Assembly: GCA_035555675.1 (NCBI GenBank)
Contig: DATMGH010000023.1
Span: 1-64,000 of the forward strand
DNA: 64,000 nt
Direction: 5' to 3'
Origin: Solirubrobacter sp035555675
GTDB taxonomy: Bacteria; Actinomycetota; Thermoleophilia; Solirubrobacterales; Solirubrobacteraceae
The notes under the pieces are model-generated. The model was not told where the DNA came from. It ran no database searches and saw only the letters and a list, made by a program, of their open reading frames with translations. A program made the position numbers and the translations under genes. Of the stretch, positions 9,587 through 17,919 are shown in pieces (the stretch's first letter is position 1; each line of letters begins with the position of its first letter).

Positions 9587-10210
9587 TCAGCTCAGGCGGA
9601 ACGGGGGATAGGCGTCCGTGACCAGGATGTACACGTACGCGACCACGCGGTTGTGCCAGCGCGCGACGCCCTCCACGTACGCGAACAGCCCGCGCGGGTA
9701 GCGGCCCGTGAACAGGATCGCGAACCACGCGAACACGACCGCGAACAGCACCCCGATCCACAGGAGCCACAGCACGATGTAGTGCGGGATCGCGAGCAAC
9801 CACTTGACCAGCGGCAGCCAGCGGTTCAACCCGGTCGGGTACTCGAAGTCCAGGTGGACGGCCTGCTCCGCGTCGGTCGACGGGTAGCGGTCGTCCATCA
9901 GGGCGACGTAGATCCCCACGCGGTTGACGAACCGCAGCAGCTCGCGGTTGAAGTCGAACCACCAGCGCGGGTACTTCTTCCGGAACACGAGCATCAGCAG
10001 CGGCGGCAGGAACAGCAGGCCGGTGCCGCCGATCGCGATCGTCGTGGTCCCCTGGCCGGGGTGGGCGGCGGTCTGCGCCGCGTACCCGCCGATCGAGCTC
10101 AGCACGATCGCGATCGGGATCACGGTGAAGACGCGCAGCAGCGTCGTGAGGCGGTCCAGCAGCCGGTCGGGGTAGTCGACCGAGAAGCGCACGGGGTAGT
10201 CGCCGGTCAT
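9587..10210 (-). CDS. DUF4389 membrane protein
   Basis: The 207-residue protein has the DUF4389 pattern: YPVRFSVDYPDRLLDRLTTLLR at the N-terminus, a first membrane pair (VFTVIPIAIVLSSIGG, GGTGLLFLPPLLMLVF), and a second half with KWLLAIPHYIVLWLLW, AWFAILFTGRYPRGLF and VEGVARWHNRVVAYVYIL. The function is unknown; the family is common in Actinobacteria. The ATG is 7 nt after TAGGGT with no ribosome site. The stop is 5 bp from the GreA-like stop (convergent). Confidence 0.9.
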   Translation of the reverse strand: MTGDYPVRFSVDYPDRLLDRLTTLLRVFTVIPIAIVLSSIGGYAAQTAAHPGQGTTTIAIGGTGLLFLPPLLMLVFRKKYPRWWFDFNRELLRFVNRVGIYVALMDDRYPSTDAEQAVHLDFEYPTGLNRWLPLVKWLLAIPHYIVLWLLWIGVLFAVVFAWFAILFTGRYPRGLFAYVEGVARWHNRVVAYVYILVTDAYPPFRLS

Positions 10211-10217
10211 GCGGCGA

Positions 10218-10223
10218 ACCCTA
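10218..10223 (-). promoter_or_regulatory. -10 box of the DUF4389 gene
   Basis: TAGGGT on the minus strand lies exactly 7 nt before the ATG. The leader is too short for a ribosome site, so this is probably a leaderless transcript. Confidence 0.45.
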
Positions 10224-10254
10224 CGCCGCGCCCCGGCGCCGTCATCCGGGCGCG

Positions 10255-11199
10255 CTACGCACCGTGCCTGCGGTGAACTGCGCCGCCGGGCGGCCGCGCG
10301 CCCTCGACCGGCACGTACTCGAGCGCGGCACGGTCCCAGCCGCCGCGGATCGCCGCCGCCTCGTAGGTGTCCTGCAGGAACTCGAGCGCCGCCGCGTCCG
10401 GGTCCGGCGCCGTGCGCACGGCCTCGTAGGGCAGCAGGAACTGCTGGAACTCGTCCGAGTAGAACGCGGCCGCGGGCCCGACCGGATGCGTCGCGAACCC
10501 GTCCGGCTCGGGGTACGCGTAGGCGTAGAACGCGCCCTCCTCGCCGCCGCCCGGCCAGAAGCCGCAGGACGAGAGCTCGTGCGAGTAGCCCTCGACCATC
10601 ACCCAGTCGCCGCAGTTCGGCGCGCCGCCGGGATGGCGCGGCGCGCGGCGGCCGGAGAAGCGCGTGACCGCCATGTCCAGCGCGCCCCAGAAGAAATGCA
10701 CGGGGCTGACCTTGCCGCCGTAGCGCGCGCGGAACGCGTGCAGGACGCGGTCGACCTCCACCAGCTGCAGCCAGAAGCGGTGCGCCGCGTCCGGGTCATA
10801 GGACGCGTGCTCGGTGTCCTCGGCGAAGGGGATCGCGCGCTCGATCTCGACCGGGACCGGCCAGATCTCGGTCGCGTAGCCGAGCTCGGCCAGCGCGGTC
10901 GTCGTCGCCCCGTAGAAGTCGGCGACCGTGCGCGGCGCGAGCGCCACGGTGCGCTGCTCACCGCCGAGCGCGGTGATCCGCAGCACGTGCGCGCAGAAGT
11001 CGAACGCGATCTCGAACCCGGGCGGGATCATCGACGTGGTCAGCCCGGTCGGCGTCACGTACAGCGTGACCTGCCACCAGTGGTTGACCATCGGGGCGCG
11101 CGCGAGCCGCACCTTGCCCACGATCTGCGTCCACAGGTGCAGCGTCTCGCGCGTGTCGGTCCAGTCCTCCACGCGCAGCGACGGCCACTCGGCGCCCAT
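10255..11199 (-). CDS. DUF5996 family protein
   Basis: The 314-residue soluble protein has hallmark segments of DUF5996: WPSLRVEDWTDTRETLHLWTQ at the N-terminus, VNHWWQVTLYVT, the central HFFWGALDMAVTRFSGRRAP, and GFWPGGGEEGAFYAYAYPEP near the C-terminus. The family is widespread in actinobacteria and proteobacteria and has no assigned biochemical role. The ATG is 6 nt from a -10 that is part of a palindrome shared with the divergent phosphodiester-glycosidase gene. No signal peptide is seen. Confidence 0.88.
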   Translation of the reverse strand: MGAEWPSLRVEDWTDTRETLHLWTQIVGKVRLARAPMVNHWWQVTLYVTPTGLTTSMIPPGFEIAFDFCAHVLRITALGGEQRTVALAPRTVADFYGATTTALAELGYATEIWPVPVEIERAIPFAEDTEHASYDPDAAHRFWLQLVEVDRVLHAFRARYGGKVSPVHFFWGALDMAVTRFSGRRAPRHPGGAPNCGDWVMVEGYSHELSSCGFWPGGGEEGAFYAYAYPEPDGFATHPVGPAAAFYSDEFQQFLLPYEAVRTAPDPDAAALEFLQDTYEAAAIRGGWDRAALEYVPVEGARPPGGAVHRRHGA

Positions 11200-11205
11200 G
11201 CGGGC

Positions 11206-11217
11206 AGCCTATAGGCT
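11206..11217. promoter_or_regulatory. Symmetric divergent promoter AGCCTATAGGCT
   Basis: This perfect 12-bp palindrome holds a TAGGCT -10 box on each strand. The minus-strand DUF5996 ATG is 6 nt away and the plus-strand glycosidase ATG is 10 nt away. Both genes lack ribosome sites, so both transcripts should be leaderless and the two polymerases compete for one site. Confidence 0.5.
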
Positions 11218-11227
11218 CGGGCCGCGA

Positions 11228-11968
11228 ATGCACGACGGCCGGGTCTACGAGCTGGTGAGGTTCCGCACGCGCGACGGCGACGAGACGACCGTGTACCTCG
11301 TCCGCCATCCGCGGGCGCGCACCCGCCTGCGTGCCGTCCACTTCCCCGAGCCGGTGCGGCTCGACCACTGGTGCGCCGCGCAGGGCCGTCCCGAGGCGAT
11401 CGTCGCCGGCTTCTACCTGCGCGACCCGTTCCGGCCGCTCGGCGAGCTGCGGATCGGCGGCGCGCCGGTCGCCCACGAGCCGGTGACGCCGCCGTGGGGT
11501 GAACGCCGCGCGTGCGTGCACGCCGACGGCGCCGGCGTCGCCATCGCCCGCCGCGACGCGCTGCCGGCCGAACCGGGCGGCGACCTGCTGCAGGCCGGCC
11601 CGCTGCTGGTCCGCGACGGCACCGCGGTCGACATCGAGCCCGAGGGCTTCTCGGCCGGCGCCGCCCAGTTCGACTCCGACATCACCGCCGAGCGCCACCC
11701 GCGCTGCGCGCTCGGCGTCAACGACCGCGAGCTGCTCGCGGTCTGCTGCGACGGCCGCCGCACGGGGGTCGACGCCGGCCTGGACCTGGCCGAGCTCGCG
11801 CGGCTGCTGATCGCGTTCGGCGCGCGTGACGCGCTCAACCTGGACGGCGGCGGCTCGGCGACGCTCGTGCACCGCGGGCACCTGCTCAACCGGCCGTACA
11901 CGCACCACGACCAGCCGGCGCCGGAGTCCCGCCCGATCGTGACCGCGCTCGTGTTCGATCCAGCGTGA
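11228..11968 (+). CDS. Phosphodiester glycosidase (NAGPA-like) family protein
   Basis: The 246-residue protein carries the NAGPA pattern near the C-terminus: HPRCALGVNDRELLAVCCDGR, DAGLDLAELARLLIAFGA and DALNLDGGGSATLVHRG, the last holding the conserved NLDGGGS. Such proteins cleave or bind phospho-sugar diesters. The start at 11228 is the first ATG after the divergent promoter. No signal peptide is visible. The stop overlaps the start of the next gene by 4 nt (11965-11968), which puts it in an operon with a membrane PI-PLC-like protein and a UspA protein. Confidence 0.85.
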   Translation: MHDGRVYELVRFRTRDGDETTVYLVRHPRARTRLRAVHFPEPVRLDHWCAAQGRPEAIVAGFYLRDPFRPLGELRIGGAPVAHEPVTPPWGERRACVHADGAGVAIARRDALPAEPGGDLLQAGPLLVRDGTAVDIEPEGFSAGAAQFDSDITAERHPRCALGVNDRELLAVCCDGRRTGVDAGLDLAELARLLIAFGARDALNLDGGGSATLVHRGHLLNRPYTHHDQPAPESRPIVTALVFDPA

Positions 11969-14022
11969 GCCGCGTTCTCACGGTGCTGACCGCGGTGGCG
12001 CTGTCCGCCGCGACGCTGGCGTTCTACGCGCGCCTCGCGCTGCTGGACGCGAACCACTTCGCCGACCGCGCGACGGCCGCGCTGCAGGCGCCCGACGTGC
12101 GCGACCTGCTCGCCGACCGCATCACCGACGAGGTCGTGCTGCGCCGCAAGGCGGACCTGCTGACCGCGCGCCCCCTGATCTCGGACGCGATCTCGCGCGC
12201 GATCGGCAGCGACGCGTTCGGCAGCCTGTTCCGCCGCGGGGTGCTCGACGCGCACCGCGCGGTGCTCTCCCGCGACCGCGACACGGTGACGCTCACGCTC
12301 GCCGACGTCGGGGTCGTCGCGGCGGAGGCGGTTCGCGCGGCGGACCCGAAGCTCGCGGACGAGCTGCGCGCGAGCGGGAAGATCGACGTGCTCGAGGAGC
12401 GGCTCGGCGGCGCCACCGGCGACATCGCGCGGGCCGCGGAGCGCCTGCGCGTGCTGGCCGCGCTGCTGGTCCTGGTGGCGCTGGCGTGCGCGGCGGGCGC
12501 GGTGGCGCTGTCGGCCGACCGCCGGCGGACGGTCAACCGGCTCGGGCTCGGCGCGGTCGTCGCCGGGCTGGCGGTGGTCGCGGTCACGATCGTCGCCCGG
12601 TCGGTGGTGATCGACCAGTTCGCCGGCACGGTGCACCGCGCCGCGGCCGGCGCGGTCTGGGACGCGTACTTCGGTGACCTGCGCAAGCTCGGGCTGCTGC
12701 TGGCCGCGTGCGGCGCGATCGTCGCCGCGGCGGCCGCGTCGCTGATCCGGCTCGTCGACCTGCGCGCGCCGCTGCGGGCGGCCGGGCGCTGGATCGTCGA
12801 GGAGCCCCGGACGCCGCGCGCCGTGGCGCTGCGGGCGGTCGCGCTGATCGTCGTCGGCGCGCTGCTGGTGCTCTACCCGAGCGCGGTGCTGCAGCTCGCG
12901 ACCACGCTCACCGGCGCGTTCCTGGTCTACGCCGGCGCGGCCGCGCTGCTGGCGCTGATCAACCAGCCGGACGCGCGCCGGCCGGCGCTCAAGCCGCGCC
13001 GCCTGCTCGTCCCGCTGGTCGCCGCCGGGCTGCTGGTGGTGGTCAACGCCGTGTTCTTCGCCGGCGGCGGCGTGAGCGTGTCGGCGCCGCGGCTCGCGGC
13101 CGGCTGCAACGGCTCGCAGAAGCTGTGCGACCGCGGGCTCGATCAGATCGCGATGGTCGCCACGCACAACTCGATGTCGGCCGGCCCCGGCTGGTTCTCC
13201 TCCCAGCAGGACGGTGACATCGCCGAGCAGCTGGAGGCCGGCGTGCGTGGCCTCCTGATCGACACCCACTACGGCGACCGCCTGCCCAACGGCCGCGTGC
13301 GCACGTACTTCTCGACGCCCGAGGACTTCAGCGCGGCGATCAACCAGGACGGCCTCAGCCGCCAGAGCGTCGAGGCCGCCCAGCGGCTGCGCGACCGCGC
13401 CGGCTTCACCGGCGAGGGCGAGCGCGGCATGTACCTGTGCCACACGTTCTGCGAGCTCGGGGCGACGCCGCTGGCCGACGCCCTGCGCGACATCCACGAC
13501 TTCCTGGTCACGCACCCGTCCGCGGTGGTGGTCGTGATCAACCAGGACTACGTCACGCCGGGCGACTTCGTCGGCGCGCTGCAGAAGGCCGGCCTCGCCG
13601 ACTACGCGTTCACGCCTGGCGACCGCTGGCCTCCGCTGCGCGAGATGATCGACGCCGACCGCCGGCTGGTCGTGCTGGCCGAGAACCACGCGGGCGCCGC
13701 GCCCTGGTACCAGCCGGTCTACCAGCGCCTCGTGCAGGAGACCGTGTTCAGCTTCCGCACGCCCGCCGCGCTGCTGGACGCGTCGGAGAGCTGCAAGCCC
13801 AACCGCGGCCCGGCGGACGCGCCGCTGTTCCTGCTCAACCACTGGGTGACGACCGATCCGGCGCCGCGGCCCAGCAACGCCGCGATCGTCAACGCCTACG
13901 ACGCGCTGCTGGGGCGCATCCGGGCGTGCGAGCGGATCCGCGGCCGGCGCGTGAACCTGGTCGCGATCGACTTCTACCGGCGCGGCGACGCGTTCCGCGT
14001 CGTCGATACCCTCAACGAATGA
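11965..14022 (+). CDS. Polytopic membrane protein with C-terminal PI-PLC X-like domain
   Basis: The 685-residue protein starts with GTG. It has an N-terminal membrane segment (VLTVLTAVALSAATLAFYAR), an outside helical region, five or more further membrane segments between about 155 and 370, then a soluble domain from about 375 containing DQIAMVATHNSMSAGPGWF, EAGVRGLLIDTHYGDRL, MYLCHTFCELG and VVVVINQDYV. The ATHNSM and IDTHYGD blocks match the catalytic region of the bacterial PI-PLC/GDPD-like X domain, whose His residues do acid-base catalysis on phosphodiesters. The active domain would face outside. It follows a phosphodiester glycosidase gene, so a shared glycolipid or phosphodiester substrate is plausible. 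Confidence 0.82.
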   Translation: MSRVLTVLTAVALSAATLAFYARLALLDANHFADRATAALQAPDVRDLLADRITDEVVLRRKADLLTARPLISDAISRAIGSDAFGSLFRRGVLDAHRAVLSRDRDTVTLTLADVGVVAAEAVRAADPKLADELRASGKIDVLEERLGGATGDIARAAERLRVLAALLVLVALACAAGAVALSADRRRTVNRLGLGAVVAGLAVVAVTIVARSVVIDQFAGTVHRAAAGAVWDAYFGDLRKLGLLLAACGAIVAAAAASLIRLVDLRAPLRAAGRWIVEEPRTPRAVALRAVALIVVGALLVLYPSAVLQLATTLTGAFLVYAGAAALLALINQPDARRPALKPRRLLVPLVAAGLLVVVNAVFFAGGGVSVSAPRLAAGCNGSQKLCDRGLDQIAMVATHNSMSAGPGWFSSQQDGDIAEQLEAGVRGLLIDTHYGDRLPNGRVRTYFSTPEDFSAAINQDGLSRQSVEAAQRLRDRAGFTGEGERGMYLCHTFCELGATPLADALRDIHDFLVTHPSAVVVVINQDYVTPGDFVGALQKAGLADYAFTPGDRWPPLREMIDADRRLVVLAENHAGAAPWYQPVYQRLVQETVFSFRTPAALLDASESCKPNRGPADAPLFLLNHWVTTDPAPRPSNAAIVNAYDALLGRIRACERIRGRRVNLVAIDFYRRGDAFRVVDTLNE

Positions 14023-14951
14023 TGCGGCTGGCGATCGCGTATGACGGCTCATCCAGCGCCGCGGCGGCGCTCCAGGCCGCCGCGCGGCTGTTCCCCGGCG
14101 CCCACGCGACCGTGCTCAACGCGCCGCGCACCGCGGCGGCGCGCGCGGGCATGGCCGGGATCGCCGGGCCGACGCTCTCGCCGGAGCTGATCCAGGCGAC
14201 GCTCGACGAGATCGACGCCGAGAGCCAGGCGGAGGCGCAGGCGGTCGCGGGCGAGGGCGTCGAGCGCGCGACCGCGCTCGGGCTGGACGCGAGCGCCGGC
14301 ACGGTCGAGCCGCGGTCGCCGCTCTGGGAGGCGCTGCTGGCCGCGGCCCACGCCGCGGAGGCCGACGTGCTGGTGTGCGGCACGCGCGGGCGGGGCGGGC
14401 TGGCGCGCGCGCTGCTCGGCTCGACGTCGACCAGCCTCCTGCACAACACCGACCTGCCGCTGCTCGTCGTCCACGAGGGCGACCCCGCCACCGACGGCCC
14501 GGCGCTGCTGGCCTTCGACGGGTCCGACGGCGCGAAGCGGGCGATCGAGGCCGCCGGGCGCGTGCTCGGCGAGCGGCCCGTGATCGTCGTGCACGCGTGG
14601 GAGTCGCAGTACCGGCGGACGCTGACCGCGCACGCGCTGGCGCGCGGTCCGGTCGACGACATCCGCGAGATCGTGGACACGCTCGAGCAGGCGCTGTCCG
14701 ACGACGCGACCGCGGTCATGCACGACGGCGTCGCCGCCGCCCGCGCGGCGGGGCTGACCGCGATCGGCGAGACGCGCGAGTCCGACGACGGCGCCTGGCG
14801 CACGCTGGTGCGCGCCGCCGCCGAGCACGACGCCGCGCTCGTCGTCACCGGCTCGCGCGGCATCGGCGGGGCGCGCTCGGCGCTGCTCGGATCGGTCTCC
14901 TCAGGGCTGATCCACAACGCCGAGCGTCCTGTGCTCGTCGTCCCGAGCTGA
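14019..14951 (+). CDS. Universal stress protein, two UspA domains
   Basis: The 310-residue protein has two Usp domains: residues 1-155 (LAIAYDGSSSAAAALQAA, VCGTRGRGGLARALLGST) and 160-310 (LLAFDGSDGAKRAIEAAG, VVTGSRGIGGARSALLGSVSS). Both keep the G-x2-G-x9-G-[S/T] ATP-binding loop, so ATP binding is likely in each half. The ATG overlaps the upstream stop (ATGA); a second ATG follows directly. It is cytoplasmic, and its place at the end of an envelope-type operon suggests stress-linked control. Confidence 0.92.
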   Translation: MMRLAIAYDGSSSAAAALQAAARLFPGAHATVLNAPRTAAARAGMAGIAGPTLSPELIQATLDEIDAESQAEAQAVAGEGVERATALGLDASAGTVEPRSPLWEALLAAAHAAEADVLVCGTRGRGGLARALLGSTSTSLLHNTDLPLLVVHEGDPATDGPALLAFDGSDGAKRAIEAAGRVLGERPVIVVHAWESQYRRTLTAHALARGPVDDIREIVDTLEQALSDDATAVMHDGVAAARAAGLTAIGETRESDDGAWRTLVRAAAEHDAALVVTGSRGIGGARSALLGSVSSGLIHNAERPVLVVPS

Positions 14952-15731
14952 TCAGGAGGACCGCAGGCCGTGCGGCGTCGTCGCCGGCCGCCCGGCCGGC
15001 GACGCCCGGCAGTCCATGATCGAGATCCGGCCGTCCGGGTTGCTGAAGACCACCTCGTCGGCGAGCCCCGTGAACAGCCCGTTCTCGACGACGCCCGGGA
15101 TCCAGTTGAGCTCGCGGTCCAGGCGCAACGGGTCGGCGATCGCGCCGAGCCGGGCGTCGACGATGAAGTGGCCGCTGTCGGTGATCACCGGCTTCCCGTC
15201 GGCGTCGACCCGGCGGATCAGCTCGACGTCGCCGGGGAACCCGTGGCGCTCCAGCAGCCGGCGAACGGACCGGGTCGTGGACTCCCAGGCGTACGGGACG
15301 ACCTCGATCGGCAGCGGGAAGGCGCCGAGCCGGTCCTTGAGCTTCGACGTGTCCGCCACCACGACGTAGAAGTCGGCGGCGTCGGCGACGATCCGCTCCC
15401 ACAGCAGGCACGCCCCGCCGCCCTTGATCATGTTGCCGTCGTGGTCGATCTCGTCCGGCCCGTCGACGATCAGCTCCAGCCGGTCGATCGCGTCGAAGCC
15501 GACCAGCGGGATGCCGAGCGACTCGGCCAGCCGCGTCGTCGAGGTCGAGGTGGTGACGCCGCGCACCCTCAGGCCCTCCGCGACCTTGGCGCCCAGCGCA
15601 CGCACGAACCAGTGGCTGGTGGTCCCCGAGCCGAGGCCGAGCAGCATCCCGTCCTTGACGTGGCGCTCGACGGTGGCGATGCCGACGGCGCGCTTGGCGC
15701 GGTCTTGGGGGGTCAACGCATCGGTTGCCAT
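14952..15731 (-). CDS. rpiA: Ribose-5-phosphate isomerase A
   Basis: The 259-residue enzyme shows RpiA motifs: GLGSGTTSHWFVRALG near residue 31, VDGPDEIDHDGNMIKGGGACLLWERIVA in the middle (catalytic Asp and Lys region), and EVVPYAWEST. It interconverts ribose-5-phosphate and ribulose-5-phosphate. The start overlaps the end of the HAD gene by 19 bp, and it is the last gene of the sugar operon. A second, unrelated isomerase (RpiB) is encoded at 52556, so this copy is probably dedicated to the catabolic operon. Confidence 0.95.
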   Translation of the reverse strand: MATDALTPQDRAKRAVGIATVERHVKDGMLLGLGSGTTSHWFVRALGAKVAEGLRVRGVTTSTSTTRLAESLGIPLVGFDAIDRLELIVDGPDEIDHDGNMIKGGGACLLWERIVADAADFYVVVADTSKLKDRLGAFPLPIEVVPYAWESTTRSVRRLLERHGFPGDVELIRRVDADGKPVITDSGHFIVDARLGAIADPLRLDRELNWIPGVVENGLFTGLADEVVFSNPDGRISIMDCRASPAGRPATTPHGLRSS

Positions 15732-16378
15732 GGCGGCTCCTCTCGTTCGAGGACGTCGGCGAAGCGCTCGAGCACGGTCACGTCGTCGTGCACGGGCACG
15801 CCCCAGGCGACGTGGCGGTAGGCCACGCGCGCGCCCGCCGCCACCTCGACGTCGACGGGGTTGTCGCCCACGTAGACGACCTGGTCGGGTTCGACCTCGA
15901 GCGCGGCGATCGTCTCCAGCAGGTGCCGGGGATCGGGCTTGGGGTGCGCGGTCGCGTCGCGGCCCTTGACCACCGAGATCAGGCCGTCGAGCCCGACCGC
16001 CTCGAGGACGCGCCGGCTGAGCTCGGTGTCCTTGTTGGTGCAGACCGCGAGGGCGATGCCCGCGCGCCGGAGCTCCGCCAGCGCCGGCGCCGCGTCGGCC
16101 CGCAGCGTGGTGTACGGCGCGGGGTCGGCGGCGTAGGCCGCCAGGTACCGCGCGCACGCCTCCCGCACGAAGCCGTCGTCGTCGGCGCGCCGCGGAGCGA
16201 CCGCGAGCACGCAGTCGCGCACCAGCGCGAGCGCCCCCTTGCCCAGGGCGCGCTCGACGATGTCGGCGCCGACCGGGGGCAGCTCCAGGCCGGCGAAGGC
16301 GCGGTTCATCGCCCGCTCGATGTCCGGGGTCGAGTCGACGAGCGTCCCGTCGAGGTCGAAGACCACGGCTCGGATCAC
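15713..16378 (-). CDS. HAD-superfamily hydrolase (phosphoglycolate phosphatase-like)
   Basis: The 221-residue protein has HAD motif I VVFDLDGTLVDS, motif II in LAVCTNKDTELS, motif III Lys in AHPKPDPRHL, and motif IV YVGDNPVDVEVA, with a helical cap between I and II. That is the Gph/phosphoglycolate-phosphatase layout. The GTG start overlaps the xylulokinase stop (GTGA) and its end overlaps rpiA. In a pentose or glycolaldehyde pathway it could dephosphorylate a sugar phosphate or phosphoglycolate; substrate assignment is inference. Confidence 0.88.
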   Translation of the reverse strand: MIRAVVFDLDGTLVDSTPDIERAMNRAFAGLELPPVGADIVERALGKGALALVRDCVLAVAPRRADDDGFVREACARYLAAYAADPAPYTTLRADAAPALAELRRAGIALAVCTNKDTELSRRVLEAVGLDGLISVVKGRDATAHPKPDPRHLLETIAALEVEPDQVVYVGDNPVDVEVAAGARVAYRHVAWGVPVHDDVTVLERFADVLEREEPPWQPMR

Positions 16379-17901
16379 GCGTCGATCCCGATCGCCGCGG
16401 CCGAGGCCGCCAGCCCGTACACGTCGTGCAGCGCGTCGTGCAGCCGGCGATGCACGGCGAAGACCTCGTCGTAGCGCCGGCTGGCCTCGAGATCGGGGTT
16501 GAAGGTCCGCTCGACCTTGACCTGGCCCAGCGCCGACTTCAGGTCGGGCCAGACGCCGGCGCCGACGCCCGCCGCGAGCACGGCGCCGTACGCGCCGCCC
16601 TCGGTCGCACCGGTGACCGTGACCACCTCGCGCCCGAGGACGTCGGCGAGCAGCTGCAGCCACAGCGGCTCCTTGGTGGCCCCGCCCGACGCGATGATCT
16701 GGTCGGTCTGCAGCCCGGCGTCGAGGCAGATCTCCAGGATCTCGCGCATGTTCATCAGGATCCCCTCCATCACCGCGCGGGAGATGTCGGCGGCGCCGTG
16801 CATCTGCGACAGCCCGACCAGCGCGGCGGTGGCGTCGGGGGCGACGTGCGGGGACCGCTCGCCCAGCAGGTACGGCAAAAAGAGCACGCCGTTGGCGCCG
16901 GGCGGCGCCTGCTTGGCCAGGTCGACCAGGCGCTCGAAGACGAACTCGCGCGAGCCGTTGAACGCGGTCAGCGTGTCGCGCAGCCACTGGAACGCCCCGC
17001 CCGCGCTGAGCGTCACGCCCATGATGTGCCAGTGGCCGGGTGCGTTGCCGGCCCCGACCTGCACCCGGCCGCCCGGGTTCAGCGGGCAGCGCGAGAGCCC
17101 GCCGGCGACGATGCCCGCGGTGCCGATGGTGAACCCGGCCGAGCCCTCCTCGATCAGGCCCATGGCCGTGGTCTGGATGACGGCGTCGCCGCCGCCGCCG
17201 AAGATCGGCGTGCCCTCCGGCAGGCCCCAGGCCCGGCACAGCTCCGGCCGCAGGGTGCCGGTCTGCTCGGTGGACTCCACGACGTCCGGGAACAGGCCAG
17301 GGTCGACGTCGATCTTGTCCATCAGCTCGGTGGACCAGACGCGGTGCTCGACGTCGAACAGGCCGGTCCCGGAGGCGTCGGACACGTCGGTGACGTGCAG
17401 GCCGGTCATCCGGTAGCGCAGGTAGTCCTTGGGGTTCAGCAGCCGCGCCATCCGCGCGTAGTGGTCCGGCTCGTGCTCGCGCAGCCAGACGATCTTGCCG
17501 CCGGTGAACCCCGGCAGCATCCGGTTGCGCGTCATCCGCAGCAGCTCGTCCAGGCCGCCGGCCCGCTCGGTGATCCAGTCGCACTCGGCCGCGGCCCGCT
17601 GGTCGTTCCAGAGGATGGCCGGGCGGATCACCTCGCCGTCGGCGTCGAGCGCGACCAGGCCGTGCATCTGGGCGCACAGCCCGATGGCGACGATCTCCTG
17701 CCCGTGCTGCGGCAGCGTCGCGGTGACGGCACTGATCGCCTCGCCCGCCTTCTGCCACCAGTCGTCGGGCCGCTGCTCGGCCCACCCGGGCCGGAGGTTG
17801 ATCTGCGGGTAGTCGCGGCTGTCCACCGCCACGACCCGGCCGTCGTGATCGACGGCGATCACCTTGCAGGTCGAGGTTCCCAGATCGATTCCCAGCAACA
17901 T
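16375..17901 (-). CDS. xylB: FGGY-family carbohydrate kinase (xylulokinase-like)
   Basis: The 508-residue protein begins LLGIDLGTSTCKVIAVDHDG (phosphate-1 motif) and has CAQMHGLVALDADG, the xylulokinase-type ILWNDQRA, the catalytic region DVSDASGTGLFDV, and a C-terminal adenosine motif GGATKEPLWLQLLADVLG. Length and motifs match XylB, which phosphorylates D-xylulose at O5, though other ketopentose or polyol substrates are possible in FGGY kinases. It sits between an aldehyde dehydrogenase (18 bp away) and a coupled HAD gene. Confidence 0.9.
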   Translation of the reverse strand: MLLGIDLGTSTCKVIAVDHDGRVVAVDSRDYPQINLRPGWAEQRPDDWWQKAGEAISAVTATLPQHGQEIVAIGLCAQMHGLVALDADGEVIRPAILWNDQRAAAECDWITERAGGLDELLRMTRNRMLPGFTGGKIVWLREHEPDHYARMARLLNPKDYLRYRMTGLHVTDVSDASGTGLFDVEHRVWSTELMDKIDVDPGLFPDVVESTEQTGTLRPELCRAWGLPEGTPIFGGGGDAVIQTTAMGLIEEGSAGFTIGTAGIVAGGLSRCPLNPGGRVQVGAGNAPGHWHIMGVTLSAGGAFQWLRDTLTAFNGSREFVFERLVDLAKQAPPGANGVLFLPYLLGERSPHVAPDATAALVGLSQMHGAADISRAVMEGILMNMREILEICLDAGLQTDQIIASGGATKEPLWLQLLADVLGREVVTVTGATEGGAYGAVLAAGVGAGVWPDLKSALGQVKVERTFNPDLEASRRYDEVFAVHRRLHDALHDVYGLAASAAAIGIDA

Positions 17902-17919
17902 GCGGCGACTCCTCTCTCC

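Noticed and set aside
11413..14052. 879-codon minus-strand frame across the glycosidase and PLC-like genes
   Set aside because: It is a mirror of two genes with clear domains; composition is Arg/Val/Asp repeats and no start signal is present.
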